Translations under genes and position numbers: made by a program
Part shown: in pieces, positions 17,318 through 28,183 of the stretch
Layout: every line of letters starts with the position of its first letter
How positions within the stretch are numbered: the stretch's first letter is position 1
The notes under the pieces: model-generated
What the model was told of the DNA's origin: nothing
Databases searched by the model: none
Seen by the model: the letters and a program-made list of their open reading frames with translations, nothing else
Assembly: GCA_002104945.1 (NCBI GenBank)
Contig: MCFH01000028.1
Location: forward strand, 372,001 to 436,000
Length of the DNA: 64,000 nucleotides
DNA from: Piromyces finnis
Taxonomy: Eukaryota; Neocallimastigomycota; Neocallimastigomycetes; Neocallimastigales; Neocallimastigaceae
Direction: 5' to 3'

Positions 17318-20300
17318 AACCGAAGAAGAAACTACTAGTACTGAAACTACTACCACTACTGAAGAAGAAGAAACTACTTGCACAACTGAATATGAATTTG
17401 ATACTTCTTCTTCTACTACTACTACTACAACCGAAGAAGAAACTACTAGTACTGAAACTACTACCACTACTGATGAAGAAGAAACTACTTGCACAACTGA
17501 ATATGAATATGATACTACTTCTACTACTACCGAAGAAGAAACTACTAGTACTGATACTACAACTACTGATGAAGAAGAAACTACTTGCACAACTGAATAT
17601 GAATATGATACTACTTCTACTACTACCGAAGAAGAAACTACTAGTACTGATACTACAATTACTGATGAAGAAGAAACTACTTGCACAACTGAATATGAAT
17701 TTGATACTACTTCTACTACTACTACTACTACCGAAGAAGAAACTACTAGCACTGAAACTAGCACTGAAACTACTTCTACTACCACTACTACTACCGAAGA
17801 AGAAACTACTAGCACTGAAACTAGCACTGAAACTACTTCTACTACCACTACTACTACCGAAGAAGAAACTACTAGTACTACTACCACTACTACTACCGAA
17901 GAAGAAACTACTAGTACTACTACCACTACTACTACCGAAGAAGAAACTACTAGCACTGAAACTAGCACTGAAACTACTTCTACTACCACTACTACTACCG
18001 AAGAAGAAACTACTAGCACTGAAACTAGCACTGAAACTACTTCTACTACTACTACAGAAGAAGAAACTACTAGTACCACTACTGATGAAGAAGAAACTAC
18101 TTGCACAACTGAATATGAATTTGATACTACTTCTACTACTACTACTACTACCGAAGAAGAAACTACTAGCACTGAAACTAGCACTGAAACTACTTCTACT
18201 ACCACTACTACTACCGAAGAAGAAACTACTAGCACTGAAACTAGCACTGAAACTACTTCTACTACCACTACTACTACCGAAGAAGAAACTACTACTTCTA
18301 CTACCACTACTACTACCGAAGAAGAAACTACTAGCACTGAAACTAGCACTGAAACTACTTCTACTACTACTACAGAAGAAGAAACTACTAGTACCACTAC
18401 TGATGAAGAAGAAACTACTTGCACAACTGAATATGAATTTGATACTACTTCTACTACTACTACTACCGAAGAAGAAACTACTAGTACTGATACTACTACA
18501 ACTACAGATGAAGAAGAAACTACTTGCACAACTGAATATGAATTTGATACTACTTCTACTACTACTGAAGAAGAAACTACTAGTACTGAAACTACTACCA
18601 CTACTACTACCGAAGAAGAAACTACTAGTACTACTACCACTACTACTACCGAAGAAGAAACTACTAGTACTACTACCACTACTACTACCGAAGAAGAAAC
18701 TACTAGTACTACTACCACTACTACTACCGAAGAAGAAACTACTAGCACTGAAACTACTTCTACTAGCACTACTACTACCGAAGAAGAAACTACTAGTACT
18801 GAAACTACTTCTACTAGCACTACTACTACCGAAGAAGAAACTACTAGTACTGAAACTACTTCTACTACCACTACTACCGAAGAAGAAACTACTAGTACTA
18901 CTACCACTACTACTACCGAAGAAGAAACTACTAGTACTACTACCACTACTACTACCGAAGAAGAAACTACTAGCACTGAAACTACTTCTACTACTACTAC
19001 TGAAGAAGAAACTACTAGTACTGAAACTACTTCTACTACCACTACTACTACCGAAGAAGAAACTACTAGTACTGAAACTACTTCTACTAGCACTACTACT
19101 ACCGAAGAAGAAACTACTAGTACTGAAACTACTTCTACTACCACCACTACTACCGAAGAAGAAACTACTAGCACTGAAATTACTTCTACTACCACTACTA
19201 CTACTGAAGAAGAAACTACTAGTACTGAAACTACTTCTACTACCACTACTACTACCGAAGAAGAAACTACCAGTACTGAAACTACTTCTACTACCACTAC
19301 TACTACCGAAGAAGAAACTACCAGTACTGAAACTACTTCTACTACCACTACTACTACTGAAGAAGAAACTACTAGCACTGAAACTACTTCTACTTCTACT
19401 ACTACTACCGAAGAAGAAACTACTAGTACCAATACAACTGAAAAAGAAACAACTTCTACTACTACCACTACCGATGCTGAAAAGGAAACAACTAGTACAG
19501 TTGAAACTACTACAACTACTGATGAAGAAGAAACTACTACTATTGAAATTGAAACTACTACCATTACTATTCCAGTTGTTGAAGAAACTACTTCATCCAT
19601 TGAAAAAGAAACTACTACTACAACTACAACTACTACAACTACTACCACAACTACAACTACAACTACTCCTGAAACTACCACAACTACAACTACAACTACT
19701 CCTGAAACTACCACAACCACAACTACAACCACAACTACAACTACTCCAAAAATTACTACAACTAAAAAGACAACAACTACCACTGAACCAAAAGAAACCA
19801 CAACAGTTGAAGAAATAGAAGAAACAACTGAAGATACAACTACTACTACAACAACCACTACAACAACCACTACAACAACCACTACAACAACCACTACAAC
19901 AACCACTACAACAACTACTACAACAACTACTACTACCACAACAACTCCAACCACAACTACAACCACAACTACAACCACAACTACTTCTTCAGAAACTATA
20001 GCAACTAGTACTAATCCAGAAGTCACTAGCACTGTGGAAGAAATACCAGAATCGACTATTATACCAGAAGATACCACTTCGTCGATTGAGAGTACTACTT
20101 CTACAGAAGAAACCACTTATACAGAAATAACCTTCACTACAAGTACAGAAGAAGAAACAGAAACTCCTGAGCCAACTGAAACACCAATTCCAGGTGAAAA
20201 GGATAGAGGAACTATCCCAGTAGTAGCAAGTATTGCTGCCTTTGCAGGTATTGCAGGTGCTGCTGCCGTCATGTATTTAAAGGGTAGAGCAAAGCTTCCA

Positions 20301-20453
20301 GAAGGTTTCCAATTAACTGGTAATGTATTTGAAGATAATGTTGGTATGGAAAACCCATTATATGAAGGAACAGCAGGTCAAAACGAAAATCCATTATACG
20401 AAGCTAATGTTGACTTTGATAGTTTAGAAGATAATATGGATGCCTTCGCTTAA
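11979..20453 (+). CDS. Giant cell-surface adhesin: 3 choice-of-anchor A modules, vWA domain, Thr/Glu stalk, TM and NPLYE tail
   Basis: Five exons, all introns phase 0: 11979-12080, 12241-12759, 12896-13882, 14018-15319 and 15465-20453; 2,632 residues. Order: signal peptide (1 to about 22); choice-of-anchor A modules at about 69-342, 400-672 and 835-1107, each with an FAFDK..GRxAAKNLI block, a WNMPEAE..APKA..ICxSIK block and a closing GC(I/L)P; Ser/Thr or Thr/Pro linkers between modules; a vWA domain at about 1139-1480 with a DESYS MIDAS (from Asp1147) and VTDEDSD; a Thr/Glu stalk at about 1503-2545; a Gly/Ala-rich membrane span at about 2554-2576; and a 57-residue cytoplasmic tail with NPLYE at about 2600 and 2612. 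Choice-of-anchor A domains are otherwise bacterial surface modules. Integrin beta and Dictyostelium Sib proteins pair a vWA domain with NPxY tails that bind talin. A role in adhesion to plant fibre or other cells is inferred. The usual MIDAS Thr is not evident (SGQESGLEA). Confidence 0.85.
13475..14427 (+). repeat. Duplicated choice-of-anchor A module with its intron, copy A
   Basis: Together with copy B (14913-15872) this is a recent tandem duplication inside the surface-protein gene. The 5' half is offset by 1,437 bp and the 3' half by 1,447 bp; the difference is a 10-bp expansion in the intron (135 bp here, 145 bp in copy B). Coding and intron sequence are nearly identical. The first module (12343-13302) is clearly diverged. 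Confidence 0.93.
14913..15872 (+). repeat. Duplicated choice-of-anchor A module with its intron, copy B
   Basis: Second copy of the unit at 13475-14427. Only a handful of codon changes are visible, for example NTNG to NVNG and GSWGG to GSWNG. The intron at 15320-15464 repeats that at 13883-14017 apart from an extra TTTAATAATA-type unit. Confidence 0.93.
17062..19990 (+). repeat. Coding minisatellite for the Thr/Glu stalk
   Basis: Tandem units, commonly 51 bp coding for EEETTSTETTSTTTTTT, interspersed with longer units containing EETTCTTEYEFDT. I count eight Cys-containing CTTEYE units between about 17245 and 18550, then Cys-free repeats, then near-pure Thr runs (about 19615-19990). Composition predicts heavy O-glycosylation and negative charge. 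The long reverse-strand poly-Val frame and the +1 Leu/Lys frame are shadows. Confidence 0.95.
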
Positions 20454-20615
20454 ACTTAATGATATTCTTAAATCCATATTAATAATATTGATAATTAAAA
20501 AAAAAATTTTTTTAAAATTTAAAATAATTAAATATTGAAATAATTTATTATTATTAATGTAATATATTAAACATTAAAATTAATAAAATTTATTTCAAAA
20601 CAAAAACAATTTGAA

Positions 20616-20806
20616 ATTAATATTTTAATATTTTATTATTATTGACTATTTTGAAATAATTATATTTGCTTACACTTATTTAAAATGGCATAATATGTAA
20701 ACTACTATATATTTTTATTAATATTTTAATATTTTATTATTATTGACTATTTTGAAATAATTATATTTGCTTACACTTATTTAAAATGGCATAATATGTA
20801 AACTAC
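20616..20806. repeat. 90-bp direct repeat pair downstream of the surface-protein gene
   Basis: The copies at 20616-20705 and 20717-20806 are essentially identical, offset by 101 bp. A third partial copy (AATATGTAAACTACAAGACT and flanks) runs at about 20836-20880. Neither coding nor a known element. Confidence 0.9.
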
Positions 20807-21009
20807 AAGACTAATCATTATAATTCATAATTCATTTAAAATGTCCATAATATGTAAACTACAAGACTAATCATTATAATTTATATATTCAAGTATTTAA
20901 GAAGAAACCAATAACATTTATACTTTTGAATAGTAAAATAATTTAATTATACTATTATTATATTAATTATCTAATTGACAATTGCATAGTTCAACTATTA
21001 AATTTTTTC

Positions 21010-21390
21010 ATAGTAATAGTTCTAATAATTGGGTGAATATTAATGTGTATGAATATTCTAGTGTATGCAATAAAATATTTAAGTTCCTTTTTAGATGAAG
21101 AAGTTTTAATAATATCAATTACAATTCAAAGGAATGGAAAGAACTTTGCAAGTGTCAGATTCAATCGGGCACATATGAAGGAACACCATTTTTGATGGTA
21201 ATAACAGTACTCCTAACCAAAATCATGCCTTTTGTTATTGGCAATTAATGGTCAATGTTCAAAAGATTTGAAGCAACATCCAAGAACGTCAATGCTGAAA
21301 AACAGCACAACCAATATAATTTTGTCCCATGACAAAATTTTTGATAGTCAAATACAATTATTATACTTTAATATAATAGTGGCTTTATTA
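21010..21390 (+). mobile_element. 3' fragment of a LINE-type retrotransposon
   Basis: About 380 bp that match the reverse complement of 38780-39215, including the last codons of the element's open frame (NSKEWKELCKC) and the 3' untranslated tail (TTTTGTCCCATGACAAAATT). It lacks about 26 bp present in the other copy just after that tail motif. Here the frame reads on through a CAG codon to a stop after VIGN, whereas the other copy has TAG at that point. It is 5'-truncated, as is usual for LINE insertions. Confidence 0.8.
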
Positions 21391-21637
21391 TTTTTATTCA
21401 TTTGTGTTTATTTAAACTTTTTTTTTTTAAATTTTTATAGCATGAATAATAATTTTAATTAAATTAATAATAAAGTTTAAAAATATTTGATTCAGTTAAA
21501 AAAAAAAATTAATATGGAATATTAAACATTTTACAATATTAAGGAAAATATTAACTTTATATTAAGAGGAGGAAAAATTAAACAATAATATTATTGTTTA
21601 TTGTGTATTATTAATAATATTTATTATGGCTATTTGA

Positions 21638-22284
21638 ATATACAATAATTATTAGAAAATAAAGGAGAAAAATAAAAATAATAAATCTTATTGTTTAATA
21701 TGTCAAGGGGAGTTAAAATACTAATAATAAATCTAATTATTTTATTTTCTATAATAAATATAATGTAGAATGTTTTTTTTTAATATTAAAACATTTTTTA
21801 TATGGAAAATAATAAATAACTGTAATAGATATTATGGAAAATATTAAACTCTAATAAATAATAATATACAATAATATTATTGAAGATATAATATTTTTTT
21901 CCTAATATAAAGTTAATATTTTCCATATTAAATGGTTATGTAAAAAGTGTAAATATTATTAATCTAGTAAATAATATAATAATATTTAGTTTAATAATTT
22001 TACTATTTTCCATATAAAAAAAAGAATATTAACCGAAATACTAATAAATTAATTTATTTTATTATTTCATATTTTGTTTTGTTTTTATCAAAAAATGATT
22101 AATAAAAAACATCCTACATTATATTTATTATAGAAAATAAAGTAAAAAACATTCTACATTATACTTATTATAGAAAATAAAATAATTAGATTTATTATTA
22201 GTATTTTAACTCCCCTTGACATATTAAACAATAAGATTTATTATTTTTATTTTTCTCCTTTATTTTCTAATAATTATTGTATAT
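21638..22284. mobile_element. Fold-back/MITE-like element with 141-bp inverted repeats
   Basis: The arms 21638-21778 and 22144-22284 are reverse complements over 141 bp with one mismatch seen (AATAAATATAATG against AATAAGTATAATG on the paired strand). The spacer is 365 bp. The inner edge of the right arm is partly duplicated (22109-22143). A secondary inverted repeat pairs about 21541-21575 with 21893-21927. No transposase is encoded. It lies just downstream of the LINE fragment. Confidence 0.85.
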
Positions 22285-24298
22285 CAATCTTATGGATATT
22301 AGTAATTATATATTTTTCGGAGTTGAAGCGGACTTTTTCTTAATAATAGACTATACAACGAACTTTTAAATATTAATAAAAGATAATTATAATATTTTTA
22401 TTTTTAAATATTATTATATAAAATAATTATCTATAATTAATTATTTGTACCTTTATTTTCCGAACTTTAAATGCATTCTTTCCAATAATATTTAACAACT
22501 ATTTATATTCCATTTATATTTTTAATTAAATATTATATAAATAAAATTACATTATAATAAAATAGTTTTTAAATTATGAAACAAAAATTTTAATATATTA
22601 AAGCATATTTCAAAATAAAAGCACCACAAACATTTGTATACAAGAACTTTGTTTTATATGAAAAATATGTATCATGCTAATGATAAATTAAAAAGTATCA
22701 GATGAGTATTTGATAATTATTTTATAATAACAAAAAATTATTTAGCTAATTGGTTTTTCTGGTAAAAAAAAAAAAAACATTATAAAAATTGAAATAACAA
22801 TATAACAATAACAATTAAAATATAAAATATTTTTTTAAATAACGTTTTAAAAGAAACATTTTAAATTTATATCTTTTTTTGTTCCAATAGTAAAATTATC
22901 TTTATTAAAAAATAGATTAAAATATATATATAGAAATTGTCATAACTTTATAAATATAACCTTTGTCAATAATAATATATTAATAATTAATGATACAATT
23001 ACCTTTTTTAAAAATTAATAAAAATATATTAAATTAATATTTCTACATTTTCTAACTACAACTACCAATATAAAAAAAGAAACACACACACACTCAATAA
23101 TACTTAGGATTTTAATAAAAGTTTAATTCAATTATCGTGTTAATAAATGTTTTATATTTTTTATTTATTAATTAATAAAAAAAAAAGTTACCATGGGTTT
23201 GAACTTTTGTTTCATAAAAAAAAGTAATTATTATGAATAAAGAATTTACCATTATTTTATCTTAAAGGAGAGTAATGTCGAATAATGTCACTATTGAGTC
23301 ATTATCGATAATTGCCTTTCTAAATCGTTCAATATAATATAAATATAAAATAAAATAAAAATTTAAAATATAAAAATTTATTTATATAAACAAAAATAGT
23401 TATATAAATGTTTAACTTTTTAATTTATTTATTACTAATATATTATAATAAATTAAATGTATTAGAATTCTTAATATCACTGATTTGATAAGATTTTAAT
23501 ATATAAATATAAAAGTTTAATTTATAGATAATTTAATAATAAATAAGAAAAATTGATCCTCTCAATAAAAACAATATTTATGTAAAAATAAGGAATAATA
23601 ACATTAAAAAATATCCAATCCAATTTTAAGAATTTTAATAATATTTTAGTTATATTAAAAAAAAGCTTAAACTATAAAATATCTTCATTTATAAAAGTAA
23701 AATATTAATATATTATACATTAAAGTTTAAATTAAAATTAAAATAATAATATAAAAAATGGAATGAAAAAGTTTATTGCTATTATTAATTTTTGGTTTAT
23801 TAATGAAAAAAAATATGCTATTATTATATACAAAAACTAATATATAAGATAATAATATGGGATAATATATTATTAAATTGGAAATGAATACTTTAATATT
23901 ATTCAAAATGTATAATATTTTTGAAATATATTTCAATGGACCTTATTAATATAACTATATTAAATTTATCTTTTATCATTATTAAAAATATATTAAAAGA
24001 AATTGTATATAAAGAATTAATACTTCCCTTCTTTTTATAAAATTCAATAATTTTTTCTTTTTTATATTAAATATTTTTTATTTTTTTTATTTGATATATA
24101 TTAAAATAAAAAATTATTAAGGAATTAGAAATTTTTATTTAAATTTTAAAATTCATTTGAAGAATTTTATATATCTGGATATATATAAAATATAAAAATA
24201 TTTTAATGAAAATTAAATACATCACTGAATAAATAAAATCAAATATATATAAATATTAAAATATAAAATAAATAGAAAATAAAAATCATTAAAAAATA

Positions 24299-27200
24299 AT
24301 GAGAATACTTAATGTTTTATCATTAACCGGATTAGTTATAGCCGGTACTAATGCATTAGACTGTTGGGCAAATAAATTAGGTTACGATTGTTGCAAAACT
24401 AGTAAGGAAGTATATGAAGATGTAGAGGGAAAGTGGGGTGTAGAAAATGGAAATTGGTGTGGTATCGTTGAAGAAGAACCAACTACCACTGTTGTTGAAC
24501 TAGTTGAAGAACCAACTGAGCCAGCTGTTGATGTTGAAGAACCAACTGAACCAGTTGAATTAGAACCAATTCGTGATATTTCTTCTATTGAATTAATTAA
24601 GGAAATGAGATTCGGTTGGAATTTAGGTAATACTTTAGATGCCGAATGTACCTCATGGATGGATTATGAAGAGGATCCAATTGGTTCTGAAACTTGCTGG
24701 GGTAACGTTAAAACTAATGAAGATATCTTCAAGACTTTAATGGACAACCAATTCAATGTTTTCCGTATTCCAACTACTTGGACTGGTCACATTGGTGAAG
24801 CTCCAGAATACAAGATTAACGAACAATGGATGAAGAGAGTTCACGAAATTGTTGATTACCCATACAAGAACGGTGCTTTTGTTATCTTAAACATTCACCA
24901 CGAAACATGGAACCATGCTTTCGCTGAAACCGTTGATGAAGCTAAGGTTGAATTAGCTCAAGTTTGGAAGCAAATTGCTGAAGAATTCAAGGGTTACGGT
25001 GAACGTTTAATCTTCGAAGGTCAAAACGAACCAAGAAAGAACGGTACTCCAGTTGAATGGAACGGTGGTGATAAGGAAGGTTGGGATGTTGTTAATGCAA
25101 TGAACGCTGTCTTCTTAGAAACCGTTCGTAGTTCTGGTGGTAACAATGCTAAGCGTCATCTTATGATTCCACCATACGCTGCTGCTTGTAATGAAAACTC
25201 TTTCAAGAACTTTGACTTCCCAGAAGATGATGACAAGGTTATTGCTTCTGTTCACGCTTACTCTCCATACAACTTTGCCTTAAATAATGGTGAAGGAGCT
25301 GTTGATAAGTTTGATGCTTCTGGTAAGAATGAACTCGACTGGAATATTAACTTAATGAAGAAGAGATTCGTTGACCAAGGTATTCCAATGATTTTAGGTG
25401 AATATGGTGCCATGAACCGTGATAATGAAGAAGAACGTGCTGCTTGGGCCGAATACTACATGGAAAAGATTACTGCTTTAGGTGTTCCACAAGTCTGGTG
25501 GGATAATGGTGTATTCGAAGGTGAAGGTGAACGTTTCGGTCTTATTGATCGTAAAAACTTAAAGATTGTTTACCCAAGTATTGTTGCTGCTTTACAAAAG
25601 GGTAGAGGTTTAGAAGTAAATGTCCTTCATGCTATTGAACCAAAAACCGAAACTACTACTATTGTTGAAGAACCAACTGAGCCAGCTGTTGATGTTGAAG
25701 AACCAACTGAACCAGTTGAATTAGAACCAATTCGTGATATTTCATCTCTTGAATTAATTAAGGAAATGAGATTCGGTTGGAACTTAGGTAATACTTTAGA
25801 TGCCGAATGTACCTCATGGATGGATTATGAAAAGAACCCAATTGGTTCTGAAACCTGTTGGGGTAACGTTAAGACTAATGAAGATATCTTCAAGACTTTA
25901 ATGGACAACCAATTCAATGTTTTCCGTATTCCAACTACTTGGACTGGTCATATTGGTGAAGCTCCAGAATACAAGATTAACGAACAATGGATGAAGAGAG
26001 TTCACGAAATTGTTGATTACCCATACAAGAACGGTGCTTTTGTTATCTTAAACATTCACCACGAAACATGGAACCATGCTTTCGCTGAAACCGTTGATGA
26101 AGCTAAGGTTGAATTAGCTCAAGTTTGGAAGCAAATTGCTGAAGAATTCAAGGGTTACGGTGAACGTTTAATCTTCGAAGGTCAAAACGAACCAAGAAAG
26201 AACGGTACTCCAGTTGAATGGAACGGTGGTGATAAGGAAGGTTGGGATGTTGTTAATGCAATGAACGCTGTCTTCTTAGAAACCGTTCGTAGTTCTGGTG
26301 GTAACAATGCTAAGCGTCATCTTATGATTCCACCATACGCTGCTGCTTGTAATGAAAACTCTTTCAAGAACTTTGACTTCCCAGAAGATGATGACAAGGT
26401 TATTGCTTCTGTTCACGCTTACTCTCCATACAACTTTGCCTTAAATAATGGTGAAGGAGCTGTTGATAAGTTTGATGCTTCTGGTAAGAATGAACTCGAC
26501 TGGAATATTAACTTAATGAAGAAGAGATTCGTTGACCAAGGTATTCCAATGATTTTAGGTGAATATGGTGCCATGAACCGTGATAATGAAGAAGAACGTG
26601 CTGCTTGGGCCGAATACTACATGGAAAAGATTACTGCTTTAGGTGTTCCACAAGTCTGGTGGGATAATGGTGTATTCGAAGGTGAAGGTGAACGTTTCGG
26701 TCTTATTGATCGTAAAAACTTAAAGATTGTTTACCCAAGTATTGTTGCTGCTTTACAAAAGGGTAGAGGTTTAGAAGTAAATGTTCTTCATGCTATTGAA
26801 CAAGAACCAGAAGAACCAACTGAATCTGATGATTTAGAACCAATTCGTGATATTTCTTCTATTGAATTAATTAAGGAAATGAGATTCGGTTGGAACTTAG
26901 GTAATACTTTAGATGCCGAATGTACCTCATGGATGGATTATGAAAAGAACCCAATTGGTTCTGAAACCTGCTGGGGTAACGTCAAGACTAATGAAGATAT
27001 CTTCAAGACTTTAATGGACAACCAATTCAATGTTTTCCGTATTCCAACTACTTGGACTGGTCACATTGGTGAAGCTCCAGAATACAAGATTAACGAACAA
27101 TGGATGAAGAGAGTTCACGAAATTGTTGATTACCCATACAAGAACGGTGCTTTTGTTATCTTAAACATTCACCACGAAACATGGAACCATGCTTTCGCTG

Positions 27201-28183
27201 AAACCGTTGATGAAGCTAAGGTTGAATTAGCTCAAGTTTGGAAGCAAATTGCTGAAGAATTCAAGGGTTACGGTGAACGTTTAATCTTCGAAGGTCAAAA
27301 CGAACCAAGAAAGAACGGTACTCCAGTTGAATGGAACGGTGGTGATAAGGAAGGTTGGGATGTTGTTAATGCAATGAACGCTGTCTTCTTAGAAACCGTT
27401 CGTAGTTCTGGTGGTAACAATGCTAAGCGTCATCTTATGATTCCACCATACGCTGCTGCTTGTAATGAAAACTCTTTCAAGAACTTTGACTTCCCAGAAG
27501 ATGATGACAAGGTTATTGCTTCTGTTCACGCTTACTCTCCATACAACTTTGCCTTAAATAATGGTGAAGGAGCTGTTGATAAGTTTGATGCTTCTGGTAA
27601 GAATGAACTCGACTGGAATATTAACTTAATGAAGAAGAGATTCGTTGACCAAGGTATTCCAATGATTTTAGGTGAATATGGTGCCATGAACCGTGATAAT
27701 GAAGAAGAACGTGCTGCTTGGGCCGAATACTACATGGAAAAGATTACTGCTTTAGGTGTTCCACAAGTCTGGTGGGATAATGGTGTATTCGAAGGTGAAG
27801 GTGAACGTTTCGGTCTTATTGATCGTAAAAACTTAAAGATTGTTTACCCAAGTATTGTTGCTGCTTTACAAAAGGGTAGAGGTTTAGAAGTTAATGTACT
27901 TCATGCTATTGAAACTGAACCAACTGAATGTTGGTCTCTTAAGTATGGTTATGAATGCTGTTCTCCAAATAACACTAGAGTTGTTGTCACCGATGAAAGT
28001 GGAAAGTGGGGTGTTGAAAACAGTGATTGGTGTGGTATTGTAGACAGCAAGGATAAATGCTGGTCTATTCCATTCGGTTACAAATGCTGTGATCACTGTA
28101 AAGTCCTCTTAACTGATGAAAGTGGTAAATGGGGTGAATTAAACGGTGAATGGTGTGGTATTGATACTACTAAATGTAAATAA
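24299..28183 (+). CDS. celD: Cellulosomal cellulase with three tandem GH5 domains and three dockerins (celD type)
   Basis: Single exon, 1,294 residues. A signal peptide (1-19, ending TNA) is followed at once by a Cys-rich fungal dockerin (about 22-56, CWANKLGYDCC..WCGI), then an acidic Pro/Thr/Glu linker. Three GH5 domains follow, at about 88-445, 475-832 and 846-1203, each starting MRFGWNLGNTLDA. Candidate catalytic pairs are Glu244/Glu368, Glu631/Glu755 and Glu1002/Glu1126, in GQNEP (acid/base) and LGEYGA (nucleophile). Two more dockerins end the protein (about 1211-1247 and 1254-1290). Period is 387 then 371 residues, differing only in linker length. Neocallimastix patriciarum CelD is known to have three tandem multifunctional catalytic domains active on cellulose and xylan, and this is the obvious counterpart. 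It would be secreted and docked into the cellulosome to cleave beta-1,4-glucan. Codon use is more GC-rich than in neighbouring genes, which fits high expression. Confidence 0.95.
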   Translation: MRILNVLSLTGLVIAGTNALDCWANKLGYDCCKTSKEVYEDVEGKWGVENGNWCGIVEEEPTTTVVELVEEPTEPAVDVEEPTEPVELEPIRDISSIELIKEMRFGWNLGNTLDAECTSWMDYEEDPIGSETCWGNVKTNEDIFKTLMDNQFNVFRIPTTWTGHIGEAPEYKINEQWMKRVHEIVDYPYKNGAFVILNIHHETWNHAFAETVDEAKVELAQVWKQIAEEFKGYGERLIFEGQNEPRKNGTPVEWNGGDKEGWDVVNAMNAVFLETVRSSGGNNAKRHLMIPPYAAACNENSFKNFDFPEDDDKVIASVHAYSPYNFALNNGEGAVDKFDASGKNELDWNINLMKKRFVDQGIPMILGEYGAMNRDNEEERAAWAEYYMEKITALGVPQVWWDNGVFEGEGERFGLIDRKNLKIVYPSIVAALQKGRGLEVNVLHAIEPKTETTTIVEEPTEPAVDVEEPTEPVELEPIRDISSLELIKEMRFGWNLGNTLDAECTSWMDYEKNPIGSETCWGNVKTNEDIFKTLMDNQFNVFRIPTTWTGHIGEAPEYKINEQWMKRVHEIVDYPYKNGAFVILNIHHETWNHAFAETVDEAKVELAQVWKQIAEEFKGYGERLIFEGQNEPRKNGTPVEWNGGDKEGWDVVNAMNAVFLETVRSSGGNNAKRHLMIPPYAAACNENSFKNFDFPEDDDKVIASVHAYSPYNFALNNGEGAVDKFDASGKNELDWNINLMKKRFVDQGIPMILGEYGAMNRDNEEERAAWAEYYMEKITALGVPQVWWDNGVFEGEGERFGLIDRKNLKIVYPSIVAALQKGRGLEVNVLHAIEQEPEEPTESDDLEPIRDISSIELIKEMRFGWNLGNTLDAECTSWMDYEKNPIGSETCWGNVKTNEDIFKTLMDNQFNVFRIPTTWTGHIGEAPEYKINEQWMKRVHEIVDYPYKNGAFVILNIHHETWNHAFAETVDEAKVELAQVWKQIAEEFKGYGERLIFEGQNEPRKNGTPVEWNGGDKEGWDVVNAMNAVFLETVRSSGGNNAKRHLMIPPYAAACNENSFKNFDFPEDDDKVIASVHAYSPYNFALNNGEGAVDKFDASGKNELDWNINLMKKRFVDQGIPMILGEYGAMNRDNEEERAAWAEYYMEKITALGVPQVWWDNGVFEGEGERFGLIDRKNLKIVYPSIVAALQKGRGLEVNVLHAIETEPTECWSLKYGYECCSPNNTRVVVTDESGKWGVENSDWCGIVDSKDKCWSIPFGYKCCDHCKVLLTDESGKWGELNGEWCGIDTTKCK

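Larger units (their letters stand above)
20454..24298. other. Intergenic region rich in element remnants
   Basis: About 3.8 kb between the surface-protein gene and the cellulase. It contains the 90-bp direct repeats, a LINE 3' fragment (about 21010-21390) and a large fold-back element (21638-22284), each listed separately. From about 22300 to 24298 I see only AT-rich sequence without a gene. Confidence 0.6.

Noticed and set aside
17029-20116. Long open frames overlapping the Thr/Glu stalk (Leu/Lys-rich on +, Val/Ser-rich on -)
   Set aside because: They are alternative-frame readings of the ACT/GAA minisatellite and lack any non-repetitive domain; the Thr/Glu frame is continuous with signal peptide, modules, vWA and tail.
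21232-21462. Small open frame beginning LLAINGQCSKDLKQ
   Set aside because: Lies inside the LINE 3' untranslated fragment; the same sequence at 38800-39000 is non-coding in the other copy.
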